A stretch of DNA of 64,000 nucleotides from Manihot esculenta (GCF_001659605.2 NC_035174.2:25493027-25557026); one strand, 5' to 3'. Positions 23,698 through 36,138 are shown, numbered from the stretch's first letter. The notes: generated by a model from the sequence alone, not told the origin. Made by a program: numbers and translations.

Positions 23698-26075
23698 TGT
23701 AATACCCGGCTAGACTCCGGTATCGGAATTCCTACCGTCCGGTAGAATCTCGGATGTTGGAAACCTCTAGAAGGGTAAAACCATGTTTTATGAAATGTTT
23801 TTAATGTATTTTATGCTTTTAAGTGAAAAGGAAATTGAGTTTTGAATGAAATAGACCAAGGAGACTTTGCCAGGTTCGGCCGCCGAAAGTCTAGTTCGGC
23901 CGCCGAACATGGTGGGATTTTGGGAGCGCTTTAGGCCTCCGAAAGCCTTGTTTGAAAGACTCAAGGTTCGGCCGCCGAACCTCATGTTCGGCCGCCGAAC
24001 ATGCATGAGATGTGGGGGCACGTTAGGCCGCCGAAAGGTGGCAGAACCATCCCTATAAGAGGCCCCGTGACCGAAATGGGCGAGGTTTTCTCTCCCCTTC
24101 CGTCCGGCGGTAAGTTCTAGCTCTCCTTTGGTCATTTTAAGTGTTTCCCCTCAAATCCTTTAGATCTTAACAAGTTACATCTTGTTTTTGAAGAGTTTTA
24201 AAGTTTAAGCAAGTTTTGGAGCTTTGAGGTTCAAGAACTCGAATCTCCCCATCTTCGAGCTAGGATCGTTTCTCTCTCGACCTTCAAGAGGTAAGAGCCG
24301 ATCTCTAGTTCTATATGTGTTTTAAGTAAGTTTTATGCAAGTTTTTGGGGTAAAAATGCATGAGTAGGCTTGATGGGTTTTATGAAAAATCCATGGTTAT
24401 AATGTGTGTTTATGTGCAATGTGGCTTGCTTGTGTGTTGTAGTTGGGGTTTAAGCTTGTTGGAGACCCCTAGGAGCTTGTATGCTTGAGTATGCTTGTTG
24501 TAGAATAGGTTTATGCATGATTGGTTGTGTAGGGGGTTGTTTTGGGCATGAAGAACCAAGTTTCTGCCCTTTGGCAGAAACCAGGTTCGGCAGCCGAAGG
24601 TACTTTCGGCCGCCGAACCAGCTTGGGAGGCAGCTTTAGGCTGCCGAAGCTTGCCCCCGAAAGTTGGAGTTTCGGCTCTGTCCGAGACTTTCGGCCGCCG
24701 AAGGTGCCGCCGAACATGCATGAGTTTCGTCTCTGTCTGGGAGTTTCGGCCGCCGAAGGTGCCGCCGAACCTGCCTGACTTTCGGCTCTGAAGGGACTTT
24801 CGGCCGCCGAAGGTGCCGCCGAAAGTGCCCTTCCCAGCCTTTTCTTGCATGTTTTCTAGGATTGTTTTGAGGAGTTTTTAGGAGGTTTTTGGGGGTATGT
24901 TTAGAGTTATGTTCTTGTTGTTTGGTGCCTCATTTGAGTCCACCTGTGTAGGTTCGGACCCGATGACCCGAGACCCCCGGTTGTGAGATAGTCTTTCAGA
25001 GTCCGTCGTTAAAGATTCGGTCACCAGGTGAGTGGGATTTTTCCCTAAGTTTTTAAGTAATGAATAAATGAACAAATGAATGAATCTGATAGCATACTCA
25101 TGCATCATTAATGCCATGCGATGTTACAGGATGTTTGCATTAGAAATTCACGAATATGTTGCATTGCATAATTTGATGTTGATGTGGATGGTTATTGGGT
25201 GATCCATAGTCCTCTAATGTTATGTTATGATGATATGTTATGGATGACCAGTGAGGCCCATTCTACGCCCCTGGCACTATGTAAGAGAAAGACCAGCGAG
25301 GCCCATTCTACGCCCCTGGCACTTTGGAATGTTATGTTATGTATGTTATGTAAGAGAAAGACCAGTGAGGCCCATTCTACGCCCCTGGCACTTGGAAATG
25401 TGAGGACTAATGGTGACAATACCATCCTTTATGTGATTAAATGTGATGTGTTGCATTTCATGAAAGCATGTAAAGTAAAAGTTATGTTATTTAATGTTAT
25501 TAATAAAATGAATAATAATATACCTAAAAAGTGTGGAATTAAAGCAAATGTTAATAATAAAATGGAAAATAAAATACCTAAAAATGGAGGAATTAATATC
25601 ATGTTTTTACTTTTTGCTCACTGGGCTTTTTAGCTCACCCCTCTCCCCTAACCCCAGTCTTGCAGGTGCAGAGTAGATAGAGAAGTCAGCAAGAGTAAGA
25701 GAAGTCTCTGTAATAGCATAGAAGTGGACATGGATTAGTTGTAATGTAAAAGTATGTTATGTAATGTAATGTAAGTTTTATAGTGTGCTTGGCTAGAGTC
25801 TGTTGTAACCCAAGCCTGCTATATGTTATATACCCCATTGGAGTATTTGTTGAGAACTCCAATGAGGGGTTTATGTTATGTTTATGTATGCACAGGCTAG
25901 GCTGGGTAAAGAAATGTTTGAATGAAAGAAAAGTTTTAATTTTTATGTATGTTTTGGTTCATGTATGGGATTGAACAAGTTCACAAGATGCATGTTTGGC
26001 TTGCTACGGGTTCTGGCGGCCTTAAGCCGACCTGAATCCTAGCGCCGGTAGCGGTCCGGTTTCCGGGTCGTTACA
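23698..26075 (+). repeat. 5' LTR of Tekay element 1
   Basis: 2378 bp, TGTAATACCC to GTCGTTACA. It contains a TATA-like TATAAGA at 24054-24060, several TTCGGCCGCCGAA-type palindromes, a 54-bp GC-rich tandem (starts 24690, 24744, 24798), and three copies of a 'gaccag.gaggcccattc' block at 25246, 25291 and 25360. The small open frames on either strand here (for example 24410-24850 minus and 25184-25633 plus) arise from these repeats and are repeated identically in the 3' LTR; I do not regard them as genes. Confidence 0.93.
24054..24060 (+). promoter_or_regulatory. Putative TATA box of the element 1 5' LTR
   Basis: TATAAGA follows 'cagaaccatccc' and precedes a less AT-rich start region. The same position in the other Tekay LTRs holds TATAAAAG (42709-42701 minus; 34357 region plus; 13438-13431 minus), which supports a promoter role. 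Transcription would begin roughly 25-35 bp downstream, leaving a leader of about 2.2 kb before the gag ATG. Confidence 0.6.
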
Positions 26076-26078
26076 GAA

Positions 26079-26090
26079 TGGTATCAGAGC
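26079..26090 (+). other. Primer-binding site (initiator Met tRNA type)
   Basis: TGGTATCAGAGC begins three bases after the LTR end. It is complementary to the 3' end of plant initiator-Met tRNA, the usual minus-strand primer for these elements. Confidence 0.9.
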
Positions 26091-26325
26091 CCTAGGTTCA
26101 TATGGTCGGACCTAGAGTGTCGGGCTCATAGATGTGATAGAAGGGTCAAGCACAATAGGAAATCATGTCCACTAGGATAGGATGTAGAGTCCTGTCTAGA
26201 ATGAAAGTATGTATGCCATGAGATATGCTATGAATATGATGTGTATATGATGTGGGTTCATGTGTTTCCACATGAACCATTTGATGCTAATGTTTTGTTA
26301 TCTGTGCTGTTTTTCAGTAAACAGA

Positions 26326-29300
26326 ATGCGAGGAACTCGTCGATCAGCTAGATTGACTAGAGTACCACCGGAGGATGAGGGCACGAGCGCCCGTCCTCCA
26401 GCATTGCCAAGGGCAATGTCAAGCAGGTCCAATAGGGACAGAGCAGTGAGGGACCCTAGAAGGTCTTTGGATCTGGGTAGAAGCAGATCAGTAAGGGGTA
26501 CAGTTCAAGAAAGAATGTCAGTTGATGAAGAAGTAGAGATGGATGTGGATCAGAGGAGGGATGGTAACCTTGGTGTAAACATGCCAGAAGAGGGCATGGG
26601 TGAGTCACAGGGAGGCACTCAGGCCTCGGGGTTTGTTCCACCACCCCAGTACCCACCTTTTTCACCATACCCCGGGTATTCGATGGGAAGTACATCGGAT
26701 TATCCCAGTTTTAATCCTTACCCTTCTCACATGCCATATCCACCTTTCTACCCACAGTATCCACAGTACCCTATGTACCCACCTCCATCCTTCCATCCAG
26801 GCACAGCAAACCCTATCCCAGGGGATGTCGCACCACCACCACCAGCAGAACCCACAGTTCCAGAAACCCAAAGACCTCAACCTACCTCATCTGGAGGGAG
26901 CAAGGCCAAGATGACCGACTATATGAAGTTGGGTGCTCCCCAGTTTGATACCGGTGATGATCCGTTTGTGTACCTGGAGAAGGTCAAAACAATTACAGAT
27001 GAGATAGGTGCTGATGACAGCAGAGCCATTCAGATGGCTGGTTTCACCCTGAAATGCAAAAAAGCCCGTGAGTGGTTCAAGGGCTATGTGAAACCGAGGG
27101 TGGACAGTCTTTCATGGGAGGAGTTTGCGAATGAGTTCGCAGGATGGGCTTTCCCTGACAGTTCCAGGGAGCTGAAGATGATTGAGTTTGAACAGCTGAA
27201 GCAGACAGATGAGATGGGTGTCGATGAGTACACCGATAGATTTTTAGAGTTGTTACCGTTTGCTGGGCAACATCTGGACACAGATCCGAAGAAGTCAAGG
27301 AGGTATATCATGAGGCTCCATTCCAGGTATTCCTCCTTGGTTCAGTCAGCTGATAGAGAAAGTTTCCATGCCATTGTAGACATGGCCAGGAGAATGGAGG
27401 CTAGTGCAATCATCGAGGGGACTGTTAAACAGTCAGTGACACAGCCTTCAGGTTCTAAGACCCCAGGTGGGGGAAGGATAGACCCTTCATCCTTGAGTTC
27501 AGCTAGTAAGAAGTGGGGCAGTACCACTAAGAAACCAAAGAAGAATAAGTTCTGGAGCAAGATCAAGTCAGGTCTGGGACTAGGAAGTGGCTCAAGCTCT
27601 GGTGCTGATAATGCAGTGTGTGCAAGGTGTGGTAAGCTACACAGAGGGGTATGCCGTTTTGGGACGACAGCCTGCTACAGGTGTGGGCAGGAGGGACACA
27701 TGTCCATGGAGTGTCCTAGAGCAGTTCCTATGGCACAGCCCCAGCAGACTACTTCAGGTAGTGTGGCACAGCCAGCAGCTTCAGCCGCGACACAGGCCAG
27801 TGGCAGAGGCCGAGGGAGAGGGTCAGCCTCTTCTTCATCAGCTTACAGAGGGGAAGGTCCGTCAGCTCCAGCACGGATCTTCACTATGACACAGCAGGAG
27901 GCAAACGCATCCAACACCGTGGTGTCAGGTACTATCATCATTGGTTGTTCAGATGCTTATGCCTTAATGGACCCGGGTGCATCCCATTCTTTTGTTTCTC
28001 CGAGAGCGGTCGAGAGGTTGGGTTTGATGGTCTCTGGGTTAGAGTGTCCCCTATGGGTCAGTGGACCCAAGTGTGACCCGTCAGTGGCAGAGTCAGTCTG
28101 CCAGTACAGTCCAGTTTTCATAGAGGGAAGATGCCTATCCGCCGACCTTGTGGTTCTAGACTTGACAGATTTTGACGTCATTCTAGGGATGGATTGGCTA
28201 TCTACCCATGGTGCTACCTTGGATTGCAGAGACAAGGTAGTTAAGTTCAGATGTCAGAATGGGTCAGAGGTTGTCTTTAGAGGAGACAGGGGGAGTACAC
28301 CTAGAGGTTTGATATCAGCCCTACAGGCTCGTAGGCTGCTCAGGAGGGGTTGTCAGGGTTATCTAGCTCATGTGAGAGAGCTAGACAGAGATGTCAGAGA
28401 GCCCGCCTCAGTGCCTGTGGTTAGAGAGTTCTTAGATGTCTTCCCAGACGAACTACCAGGTTTACCGCCTCCGAGGGAGATAGAGTTCGAGATAGAATTG
28501 ATGCCAGGAACCAGACCGATCTCTATCCCTCCCTACAGGATGGCGCCAGCAGAGCTGAAAGAGCTTAAAGAACAGTTGCAAGAGCTGGTAGACAAGGGTT
28601 TCATCCGACCGAGTACCTCACCTTGGGGTGCTCCAGTGTTGTTCGTGAAAAAGAAGGATGGATCCCTTAGACTTTGTATCGACTACAGGCAGTTGAACAA
28701 GGTCACTACCAAGAACAAGTACCCGTTGCCTAGGATCGATGATCTATTCGACCAGCTAACAGGAGCAGGTTGTTTCTCCAAAATAGATCTGAGATCTGGG
28801 TATCATCAGCTGAGGATCAGAAATGAAGACGTGCCAAAGACAGCTTTCAGAACCAGATATGGGCACTATGAGTTCCTAGTGATGCCGTTCGGGTTAACGA
28901 ACGCCCCTGCAGCATTCATGGATCTCATGAACAGAGTATTTAGCCAATACCTGGATCACTTCGTTATTGTCTTCATAGATGATATCTTAGTGTATTCCAG
29001 GAATGCAGAAGAGCATGCCCATCATCTGCGGTTGGTCTTGCAGACTTTGAGGGAACATGGCTTGTATGCCAAGTTCTCTAAATGTGAGTTCTGGCTGAGG
29101 AGCATTTCGTTCTTGGGGCATGTAGTGTCAGAGAATGGTATTGAGGTGGACCCCAAGAAGACAGAAACTGTGGCTAACTGGCCTAGACCCACTTCAGTGA
29201 CAGAGATTAGAAGTTTCTTGGGTTTGGCTGGTTACTACAGGAGGTTCGTTCAGGACTTCTCAAAGATAGCAGCTCCTCTGACCAGGTTAACCAGGAAGAA

Positions 29301-31314
29301 TCAGAAATTTCTGTGGACCGACCAGTGCGAAGAGAGTTTTGAAGAGCTTAAGAAGAGGTTGACTTCAGCACCAGTTTTAGCTCTGCCATCTAGTGATGAG
29401 GACTTTACAGTCTTTTGTGATGCGTCCCGTGTGGGACTGGGTTGTGTACTGATGCAGAATGAGAGGGTGATTGCTTATGCTTCTAGGCAGCTGAAGAAGC
29501 ATGAGTTGAATTACCCCACACATGACCTTGAGATGGCAGCAGTAATCTTTGCACTCAAGATGTGGAGGCACTACCTCTATGGGGTAAAATGTGAGATCTT
29601 TACAGATCATAAGAGCCTGCAACACATCCTGAGTCAAAGAGATCTGAATTTGAGACAGAGAAGATGGGTAGAACTGCTCAGTGACTACGATTGCAAAATC
29701 CAGTATCATCCGGGTAAGGCTAATGTAGTAGCTGATGCCTTAAGCCGGAAATCACTCGGCAGTCTATCCCACATCACAGCAGAACGAAGACCAGTAGTAA
29801 AGGAGTTCTACAAGCTCATCGAAGAAGGGCTACAGTTAGAGTTGTCGAGTACAGGTGCCTTGTTGGCTCAGATGAAAGTGACACCCGTGTTCCTTGAGCA
29901 AGTCGCTCAGAAACAGCATGAGGACCCCGAGTTAGTGAAGATTGCCAGGACTGTTCAGTCAGGCAATGATAGTGAGTTCAGATTCGACAGTAAGGGGATC
30001 CTCCGCTATGGGAGTCGATTATGTGTACCAGATGACATAGGGCTAAAAGGAGACATTATGAGAGAGGCTCATAATGCAAGATACAGCATTCACCCCGGAG
30101 CCACCAAGATGTACCAAGATTTAAAGAAAGTTTATTGGTGGCCAGCAATGAAGAAAGAAGTGGCACAGTTCGTGTCAGCCTGCGAAGTGTGTCAGAGGGT
30201 GAAGCTGGAACATCAGAAGCCGGCTGGAATGCTTAACCCGCTACCTATTCCAGAATGGAAATGGGAAAATATAGCTATGGACTTTGTAGTGGGGTTACCG
30301 GCGGCGTTCAACAGAGTGGACTCCATATGGGTGATTGTGGACAGACTCACCAAATCTGCTCACTTCATTCCTGTCAGGAGTGGCTACTCTGTGGACAAGT
30401 TGGCGCAAGTATATGTGGATGAGATTGTCAGGCTGCATGGGGTTCCTGTTTCAATAGTGTCAGATAGAGGGCCCCAGTTCACCTCCAGGTTTTGGCGGAG
30501 TCTGCAGAATGCCATGGGTACTAGGTTGGATTTCAGTACTGCCTTCCACCCCCAGACTGATGGACAGTCAGAAAGGACCATCCAGACTATCGAGGATATG
30601 CTCAGAATGTGTGTGCTGGACTTTGGCGGTTCTTGGAGGCAGCATCTACCTTTGGTGGAGTTTGCCTACAATAACAGCCATCATGCTAGCATCGGGATGG
30701 CTCCATATGAAGCTTTGTACGGAAGGAAGTGCAGGTCACCTGTTTGCTGGGAGGAAGTTGGAGAGAAGGCCTTGGCAGGGCCTGAGCTAATAGAGATTAC
30801 CAGCAGGGTGGTACCCATAATCAGAGAAAGAATCAAGACTGCTGCAAGCAGACAGAAGAGTTATACAGACATCCGCAGAAGGCAGTTAGAGTTTCAGGAG
30901 GGGGATCTGGTATTGCTCAAAGTGTCTCCAATGAAGGGAGTGGTTCGCTTTGGGAAGAAAGGTAAACTAGCCCCACGATACATCGGACCCTTTGAAATCT
31001 TGCAAAAGATTGGGAGTGTGTCATACAAGCTGGATTTACCTGCTTCAATGGCAAGAATCCATCCGGTTTTCCATGTTTCGATGTTGAGGAAGTTTGTGTC
31101 AGATCCGAGCAAGGTTCTTAGTGAGCCTGATGTGGAGGTCCAAGAGGATCTCACCTATGATGAACAGCCAATACGGATCATAGACACACAGATCAGAAAG
31201 TTAAGAAACAAGGAAATCCCGATGGTGAAAGTCCTGTGGAACCACCACAACTTGGAGGAGTGCACTTGGGAGACACGGGAGTCCATGCTCCAGCAATATC
31301 CTCATCTCTTTTAA
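26326..31314 (+). CDS. Gag-Pol polyprotein of Tekay element 1 (1662 aa)
   Basis: Start chosen at the ATG of [10 protein letters not shown], which the other two Tekay copies share; an upstream in-frame ATG at 26260 lies before a splice-like acceptor and is unlikely. Order: basic, Pro/Tyr-rich gag N-terminus; retrotransposon gag domain (about 200-340); CCHC zinc knuckle [14 protein letters not shown] at 450-463; protease motif [10 protein letters not shown] with Asp at 549; RT with FIDDILVYS at 883-891; RNase H with FCDAS, Asp at 1032; integrase with an HHCC-type region ([10 protein letters not shown]...CEVCQR) and catalytic triad D1319, D1380, E1416 (D-35-E spacing); GPY-type region; chromodomain-like end ([16 protein letters not shown]). 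No stops or shifts. It should be competent by sequence; expression is unknown. Confidence 0.95.
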   Translation: MRGTRRSARLTRVPPEDEGTSARPPALPRAMSSRSNRDRAVRDPRRSLDLGRSRSVRGTVQERMSVDEEVEMDVDQRRDGNLGVNMPEEGMGESQGGTQASGFVPPPQYPPFSPYPGYSMGSTSDYPSFNPYPSHMPYPPFYPQYPQYPMYPPPSFHPGTANPIPGDVAPPPPAEPTVPETQRPQPTSSGGSKAKMTDYMKLGAPQFDTGDDPFVYLEKVKTITDEIGADDSRAIQMAGFTLKCKKAREWFKGYVKPRVDSLSWEEFANEFAGWAFPDSSRELKMIEFEQLKQTDEMGVDEYTDRFLELLPFAGQHLDTDPKKSRRYIMRLHSRYSSLVQSADRESFHAIVDMARRMEASAIIEGTVKQSVTQPSGSKTPGGGRIDPSSLSSASKKWGSTTKKPKKNKFWSKIKSGLGLGSGSSSGADNAVCARCGKLHRGVCRFGTTACYRCGQEGHMSMECPRAVPMAQPQQTTSGSVAQPAASAATQASGRGRGRGSASSSSAYRGEGPSAPARIFTMTQQEANASNTVVSGTIIIGCSDAYALMDPGASHSFVSPRAVERLGLMVSGLECPLWVSGPKCDPSVAESVCQYSPVFIEGRCLSADLVVLDLTDFDVILGMDWLSTHGATLDCRDKVVKFRCQNGSEVVFRGDRGSTPRGLISALQARRLLRRGCQGYLAHVRELDRDVREPASVPVVREFLDVFPDELPGLPPPREIEFEIELMPGTRPISIPPYRMAPAELKELKEQLQELVDKGFIRPSTSPWGAPVLFVKKKDGSLRLCIDYRQLNKVTTKNKYPLPRIDDLFDQLTGAGCFSKIDLRSGYHQLRIRNEDVPKTAFRTRYGHYEFLVMPFGLTNAPAAFMDLMNRVFSQYLDHFVIVFIDDILVYSRNAEEHAHHLRLVLQTLREHGLYAKFSKCEFWLRSISFLGHVVSENGIEVDPKKTETVANWPRPTSVTEIRSFLGLAGYYRRFVQDFSKIAAPLTRLTRKNQKFLWTDQCEESFEELKKRLTSAPVLALPSSDEDFTVFCDASRVGLGCVLMQNERVIAYASRQLKKHELNYPTHDLEMAAVIFALKMWRHYLYGVKCEIFTDHKSLQHILSQRDLNLRQRRWVELLSDYDCKIQYHPGKANVVADALSRKSLGSLSHITAERRPVVKEFYKLIEEGLQLELSSTGALLAQMKVTPVFLEQVAQKQHEDPELVKIARTVQSGNDSEFRFDSKGILRYGSRLCVPDDIGLKGDIMREAHNARYSIHPGATKMYQDLKKVYWWPAMKKEVAQFVSACEVCQRVKLEHQKPAGMLNPLPIPEWKWENIAMDFVVGLPAAFNRVDSIWVIVDRLTKSAHFIPVRSGYSVDKLAQVYVDEIVRLHGVPVSIVSDRGPQFTSRFWRSLQNAMGTRLDFSTAFHPQTDGQSERTIQTIEDMLRMCVLDFGGSWRQHLPLVEFAYNNSHHASIGMAPYEALYGRKCRSPVCWEEVGEKALAGPELIEITSRVVPIIRERIKTAASRQKSYTDIRRRQLEFQEGDLVLLKVSPMKGVVRFGKKGKLAPRYIGPFEILQKIGSVSYKLDLPASMARIHPVFHVSMLRKFVSDPSKVLSEPDVEVQEDLTYDEQPIRIIDTQIRKLRNKEIPMVKVLWNHHNLEECTWETRESMLQQYPHLF

Positions 31315-31367
31315 GGTAAGTGCGAAGTGTTTTATGTGCTTAGTATGTTTGTTATGTGTTGTTTGGT

Positions 31368-31403
31368 GAACATTCGGGGACGAATGTTCTTAAGGGGGGG
31401 AGA
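31368..31403 (+). promoter_or_regulatory. Hairpin and polypurine tract before the 3' LTR (element 1)
   Basis: Perfect 9-bp arms GAACATTCG / CGAATGTTC with loop GGGA (31368-31389) lie just before TTAAGGGGGGGAGAA, the plus-strand priming tract, which abuts the 3' LTR at 31405. The same arrangement occurs in element 2. The PPT role is family knowledge; the hairpin's role is unknown. Confidence 0.75.
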
Positions 31404-31404
31404 A

Positions 31405-33783
31405 TGTAATACCCGGCTAGACTCCGGTATCGGAATTCCTACCGTCCGGTAGAATCTCGGATGTCGGAAACCTCTAGAAGGGTAAAACCATGTTTTATGA
31501 AATGTTTTTAATGTATTTTATGCTTTTAAGTGAAAAGGAAATTGAGTTTTGAATGAAATAGACCAAGGAGACTTTGCCAGGTTCGGCCGCCGAAAGTCTA
31601 GTTCGGCCGCCGAACATGGTGGGATTTTGGGAGCGCTTTAGGCCTCCGAAAGCCTTGTTTGAAAGACTCAAGGTTCGGCCGCCGAACCTCATGTTCGGCC
31701 GCCGAACATGCATGAGATGTGGGGGCACGTTAGGCCGCCGAAAGGTGGCAGAACCAGCCCTATAAGAGGCCCCGTGACCGAAATGGGCGAGGTTTTCTCT
31801 CCCCTTCCGTCCGGCGGTAAGTTCTAGCTCTCCTTTGGTCATTTTAAGTGTTTCCCCTCAAATCCTTTAGATCTTAACAAGTTACATCTTGTTTTTGAAG
31901 AGTTTTAAAGTTTAAGCAAGTTTTGGAGCTTTGAGGTTCAAGAACTCGAATCTCCCCATCTTCGAGCTAGGATCGTTTCTCTCTCGACCTTCAAGAGGTA
32001 AGAGCCGATCTCTAGTTCTATATGTGTTTTAAGTAAGTTTTATGCAAGTTTTTGGGGTAGAAATGCATGAGTAGGCTTGATGGGTTTTTATGAAAAATCC
32101 ATGGTTATAATGTGTGTTTATGTGCAATGTGGCTTGCTTGTGTGTTGTAGTTGGGGTTTAAGCTTGTTGGAGACCCCTAGGAGCTTGTATGCTTGAGTAT
32201 GCTTGTTGTAGAATAGGTTTATGCATGATTGGTTGTGTAGGGGGTTGTTTTGGGCATGAAGAACCAAGTTTCTGCCCTTTGGCAGAAACCAGGTTCGGCA
32301 GCCGAAGGTACTTTCGGCCGCCGAACCAGCTTGGGAGGCAGCTTTAGGCTGCCGAAGCTTGCCCCCGAAAGTTGGAGTTTCGGCTCTGTCCGAGACTTTC
32401 GGCCGCCGAAGGTGCCGCCGAACATGCATGAGTTTCGTCTCTGTCTGGGAGTTTCGGCCGCCGAAGGTGCCGCCGAACCTGCCTGACTTTCGGCTCTGAA
32501 GGGACTTTCGGCCGCCGAAGGTGCCGCCGAAAGTGCCCTTCCCAGCCTTTTCTTGCATGTTTTCTAGGATTGTTTTGAGGAGTTTTTAGGAGGTTTTTGG
32601 GGGTATGTTTAGAGTTATGTTCTTGTTGTTTGGTGCCTCATTTGAGTCCACCTGTGTAGGTTCGGACCCGAGGACCCGAGACCCCCGGTTGTGAGATAGT
32701 CTTTCAGAGTCCGTCGTTAAAGATTCGGTCACCAGGTGAGTGGGATTTTTCCCTAAGTTTTTAAGTAATGAATAAATGAACAAATGAATGAATCTGATAG
32801 CATACTCATGCATCATTAATGCCATGCGATGTTACAGGATGTTTGCATTAGAAATTCATGAATATGTTGCATTGCATAATTTGATGTTGATGTGGATGGT
32901 TATTGGGTGATCCATAGTCCTCTAATGTTATGTTATGATGATATGTTATGGATGACCAGTGAGGCCCATTCTACGCCCCTGGCACTATGTAAGAGAAAGA
33001 CCAGCGAGGCCCATTCTACGCCCCTGGCACTTTGGAATGTTATGTTATGTATGTTATGTAAGAGAAAGACCAGTGAGGCCCATTCTACGCCCCTGGCACT
33101 TGGAAATGTGAGGACTAATGGTGACAATACCATCCTTTATGTGATTAAATGTGATGTGTTGCATTTCATGAAAGCATGTAAAGTAAAAGTTATGTTATTT
33201 AATGTTATTAATAAAATGAATAATAATATACCTAAAAAGTGTGGAATTAAAGCAAATGTTAATAATAAAATGGAAAATAAAATACCTAAAAATGGATGAA
33301 TTAATATCATGTTTTTACTTTTTGCTCACTGGGCTTTTTAGCTCACCCCTCTCCCCTAACCCCAGTCTTGCAGGTGCAGAATAGATAGAGAAGTCAGCAA
33401 GAGTAAGAGAAGTCTCTGTAATAGCATAGAAGTGGACATGGATTAGTTGTAATGTAAAAGTATGTTATGTAATGTAATGTAAGTTTTATAGTGTGCTTGG
33501 CTAGAGTCTGTTGTAACCCAAGCCTGCTATATGTTATGTACCCCATTGGAGTATTTGTTGAGAACTCCAATGAGGGGTTTATGTTATGTTTATGTATGCA
33601 CAGGCTAGGCTGGGAAAAGAAATGTTTGAATGAAAGAAAAGTTTTAATTTTTATGTATGTTTTGGTTCATGTATGGGATTGAACAAGTTCACAAGATGCA
33701 TGTTTGGCTTGCTACGGGTTCTGGCGGCCTTAAGCCGACCTGAATCCTAGCGCCGGTAGCGGTCCGGTTTCCGGGTCGTTACA
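31405..33783 (+). repeat. 3' LTR of Tekay element 1
   Basis: 2379 bp, nearly identical to 23698-26075. Differences seen include one extra T in 'gggtttttatg' and single substitutions such as gatgacc/gaggacc and ttatata/ttatgta. It ends GTCGTTACA followed by the CATAA target repeat. TATAAGA is at 31761-31767. Confidence 0.93.
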
Positions 33784-34394
33784 CATAAACTTGATTCAAT
33801 ACAATTAATTAATTGATATTTTTACAATACATGAACTAGAAATTATATTTTTTGCCCCTTGCTTAAAATATGCTTTCAATCTTTGAACTTTTAATCTTTG
33901 AATTTGAAGTAATTACATTTATTTAAATAAGGGATTTACAAATTCACACAAAAACTTTAAAATTAATTAGTAGTAAACCAATTATTTTTAGTATCAACAC
34001 AAGGATCATGACACTTAGGTCAAACAATCTTTCCTTTTGATGATGATAAATAATTGGTGGATGATGAGATATTAATCACAAGTGCAGCGTGTTAATTTTA
34101 AAGAAATACTCTCCTTAACATGTATTATGTCATATTTGGCATCATTAACATAATACCCGACTAAATTCCAATGTTGGAATTCTAATTTTCCGCTGAAATC
34201 CCCATTGGAATCCGGAATCTTAAGACCAGAAACTTTAGAATGGTAAAATGAGTTTTTATAAAATGAATTTTAAGCATTTTATAATGTGTTTTAAAAAGAA
34301 AATATTTTAAAAAAGTTTTAAGGTTCGGCCGCCGAAAGTGGCTTGTTCAGCCACCTATAAAAGGGCTGCAGTCCAAAGAGAAGAGAACTCTTTC

Positions 34395-36060
34395 TGTAAC
34401 AGCCCGGAAACCGAACTGCCACCGGCACTAGGATCCAGATCGACTTAAGGTCGCCGGGACCCGTAGTAAGCCTGCTATCCTGTGTATACCTGTAAAATCC
34501 CATACATGATCATACATTTGCTGTAACACACATAAAACTTTTCTTCATTCCAAGGCTTAACCTGTGCATGCAATCTTTCTATTCTCTACTAATCCCTACT
34601 AGAGCTCCTCATGGCCCTAGGCGGATCAAACTCAGCATGTTAAGCCTGGTTTTGCTCATACAACAAGAAAGAAACATACATAAACTGATCATGTGACGCT
34701 ACAAAGGGATTACAAGTCTTATAAATCAAGCACCATGCTATTCACTATACATATACACTATCTCTTTACATTTACATGTCCACGCTAGCTATTACAAAAC
34801 TCTGTACTCTTCCTGTACCCTGCTGAGTTCTCTCTGACCTCTGAACCTGCACAACTAAAGTTAGGGGAGAGGGATGAGCTACTAGAGCCCAGTGAGTAGA
34901 ATAGTAAAATAACAGGTGATAAAACATGCTCTCATGGAATGCAACATATAAGCACATCACCTCGGCCGGACGGATCAAAAATCCCTCTATCTAATCTGGG
35001 GTACCTAAGTACCATGTACCTGGTCCCCGTAGGGCTGTTCCAGGTCTATGTGTTGTGCCTGGTCCCCGTAGGGCTGTTCCAGGTCTTCCTCTGAGGGCTA
35101 ATGAATCCTCACAAAGTCCGTGCCGTCTCACATAAGCAATGTACAAGGAGCAATGCCAAGTACAAGGATAAATGCAATGCATCATCTTTGTGTACACTAA
35201 TGCACTCACCCTATAGCATAGTCATGATGCATGAAGCATGAGAAAATATCAGGTATCATATTAAAACATTAAGTTAAATTCCACTCACCTCTGGTTATCT
35301 TTGCACTGACACTGCAGGTTCTGACACTGGACTCACTGCTGATTTCCCTGATTCCTCTGGTCCGTACCTACACAGGTGGACTCAAATGAGGGACCAAACT
35401 CACTCAAGAACATCTCTAAGAAACTCCCCAAAAACCCCTCTAAACAAACCTCAAACCTCACATAAACCTAAACATGCATACTACCCATCCAAACTACATA
35501 AAAGCTTTCAAAATCATCAAAGAAGCTCAGGATCTTCACTTACCTCTTAAAGAACGTGAGGATGAAGGATCCTAACGTGGAGATATGAAGAAAAACTCTT
35601 CCAAAGCTCCAAGCTTCAAAACTTGGTTCTTTTGCTCAAAACCTTCATAAATCACCAAAACTCTTAAAACGCTTGAAAGATTTGATGAAAATCATGGAAA
35701 ACATGAAAGTCAACGTAGGAGAGGCTGGAACTCACCTCTGGCTGCAAGTGGAGGAGAAATACCCTCCTCTCACCGACCTTTGGCCCTTTTATAGGTGGCT
35801 GGCCAGACCACCTTCGGCAGCCGAACGTGAAGCCGCAACCATGTAATGTTCGGCGGCCGAAAGTAACCTTCGGCGGCCGAACCTTTACATTTCTCCCTTG
35901 TTGCTTTTCTTTCAAAACTCAATGCTTTTCACACGTCAAAACATGAAAACAAGTGACAATACCTTGGAAAACATATGCATTACCCTTCTCGAGGGTTCCG
36001 ACACCCGAGATTCCACCGGACTACAGGAATTCCGATGCCGGACTTGAGCCGGGTATTACA
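34395..36060 (-). repeat. 3' LTR of Tekay element 2
   Basis: On the minus strand it starts TGTAATACCCGGCTCAAG (36060) and ends GGGCTGTTACA (34395). It contains TTCGGCCGCCGAA-type palindromes near 35850-35885, a TATAAAAG at about 35793-35786, and a direct repeat of 'ctggtccccgtagggctgtt' (35018 and 35060 regions). The frames of 68, 72 and 83 aa here are repeated in the other LTR and are not credible genes. Confidence 0.93.
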
Positions 36061-36095
36061 TTCTCCCCCCCTTAAGAACATTCGTCCCCGAATGT
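36061..36095 (-). promoter_or_regulatory. Hairpin and polypurine tract before the 3' LTR (element 2)
   Basis: On the minus strand, ACATTCG GGGA CGAATGT (36095-36078) is followed by TTCTTAAGGGGGGGGAGAA and the LTR. Stem and loop match element 1, except that the stem is 7 bp here. Confidence 0.75.
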
Positions 36096-36138
36096 CCCTA
36101 ACACAACATAAACACATAGAAAAGGGGAAAAACTAACC

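Larger units (their letters stand above)
23698..33783 (+). mobile_element. Complete Ty3/gypsy Tekay-type chromovirus (element 1), 10.1 kb
   Basis: 5' LTR 23698-26075, PBS from 26079, gag-pol 26326-31314, PPT around 31391-31403, 3' LTR 31405-33783. The flanking 5-bp direct repeats are identical: CATAA at 23693-23697 and 33784-33788. The LTRs differ at about ten positions in 2.38 kb by eye (~0.4%), so insertion was recent. The polyprotein frame is uninterrupted. Long LTRs, a single gag-pol frame and a C-terminal chromodomain-like tail point to Tekay/Del among the chromoviruses (family knowledge). It inserted into an AT-rich tandem repeat. Confidence 0.95.

Noticed and set aside
24410..24850. 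146-aa minus-strand frame rich in FGGTFGGRK repeats, plus matching frames at 32118-32558 and others in the LTRs
   Set aside because: It is generated by the TTCGGCCGCCGAA tandem repeats inside an LTR, is repeated identically in the other LTR, and has no protein-like features.
25184..25633. 149-aa frame with repeated TSEAHSTPLAL
   Set aside because: Translation of the 33-bp LTR repeat blocks; the 3' LTR copy stops earlier because of one base change, so there is no sign of coding selection.
26260..26325. Upstream in-frame ATG giving a hydrophobic 22-residue extension on Gag
   Set aside because: The extension lies before a splice-like acceptor, is not shared by element 2, and the conserved start MRG(T/S) is at 26326.
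27961..27990. Protease motif DPGA instead of D(S/T)GA in both intact Tekay elements, considered as an inactivating change
   Set aside because: Both young intact elements share it, and I recall DPG in other plant chromoviruses, so it is likely a normal family variant.
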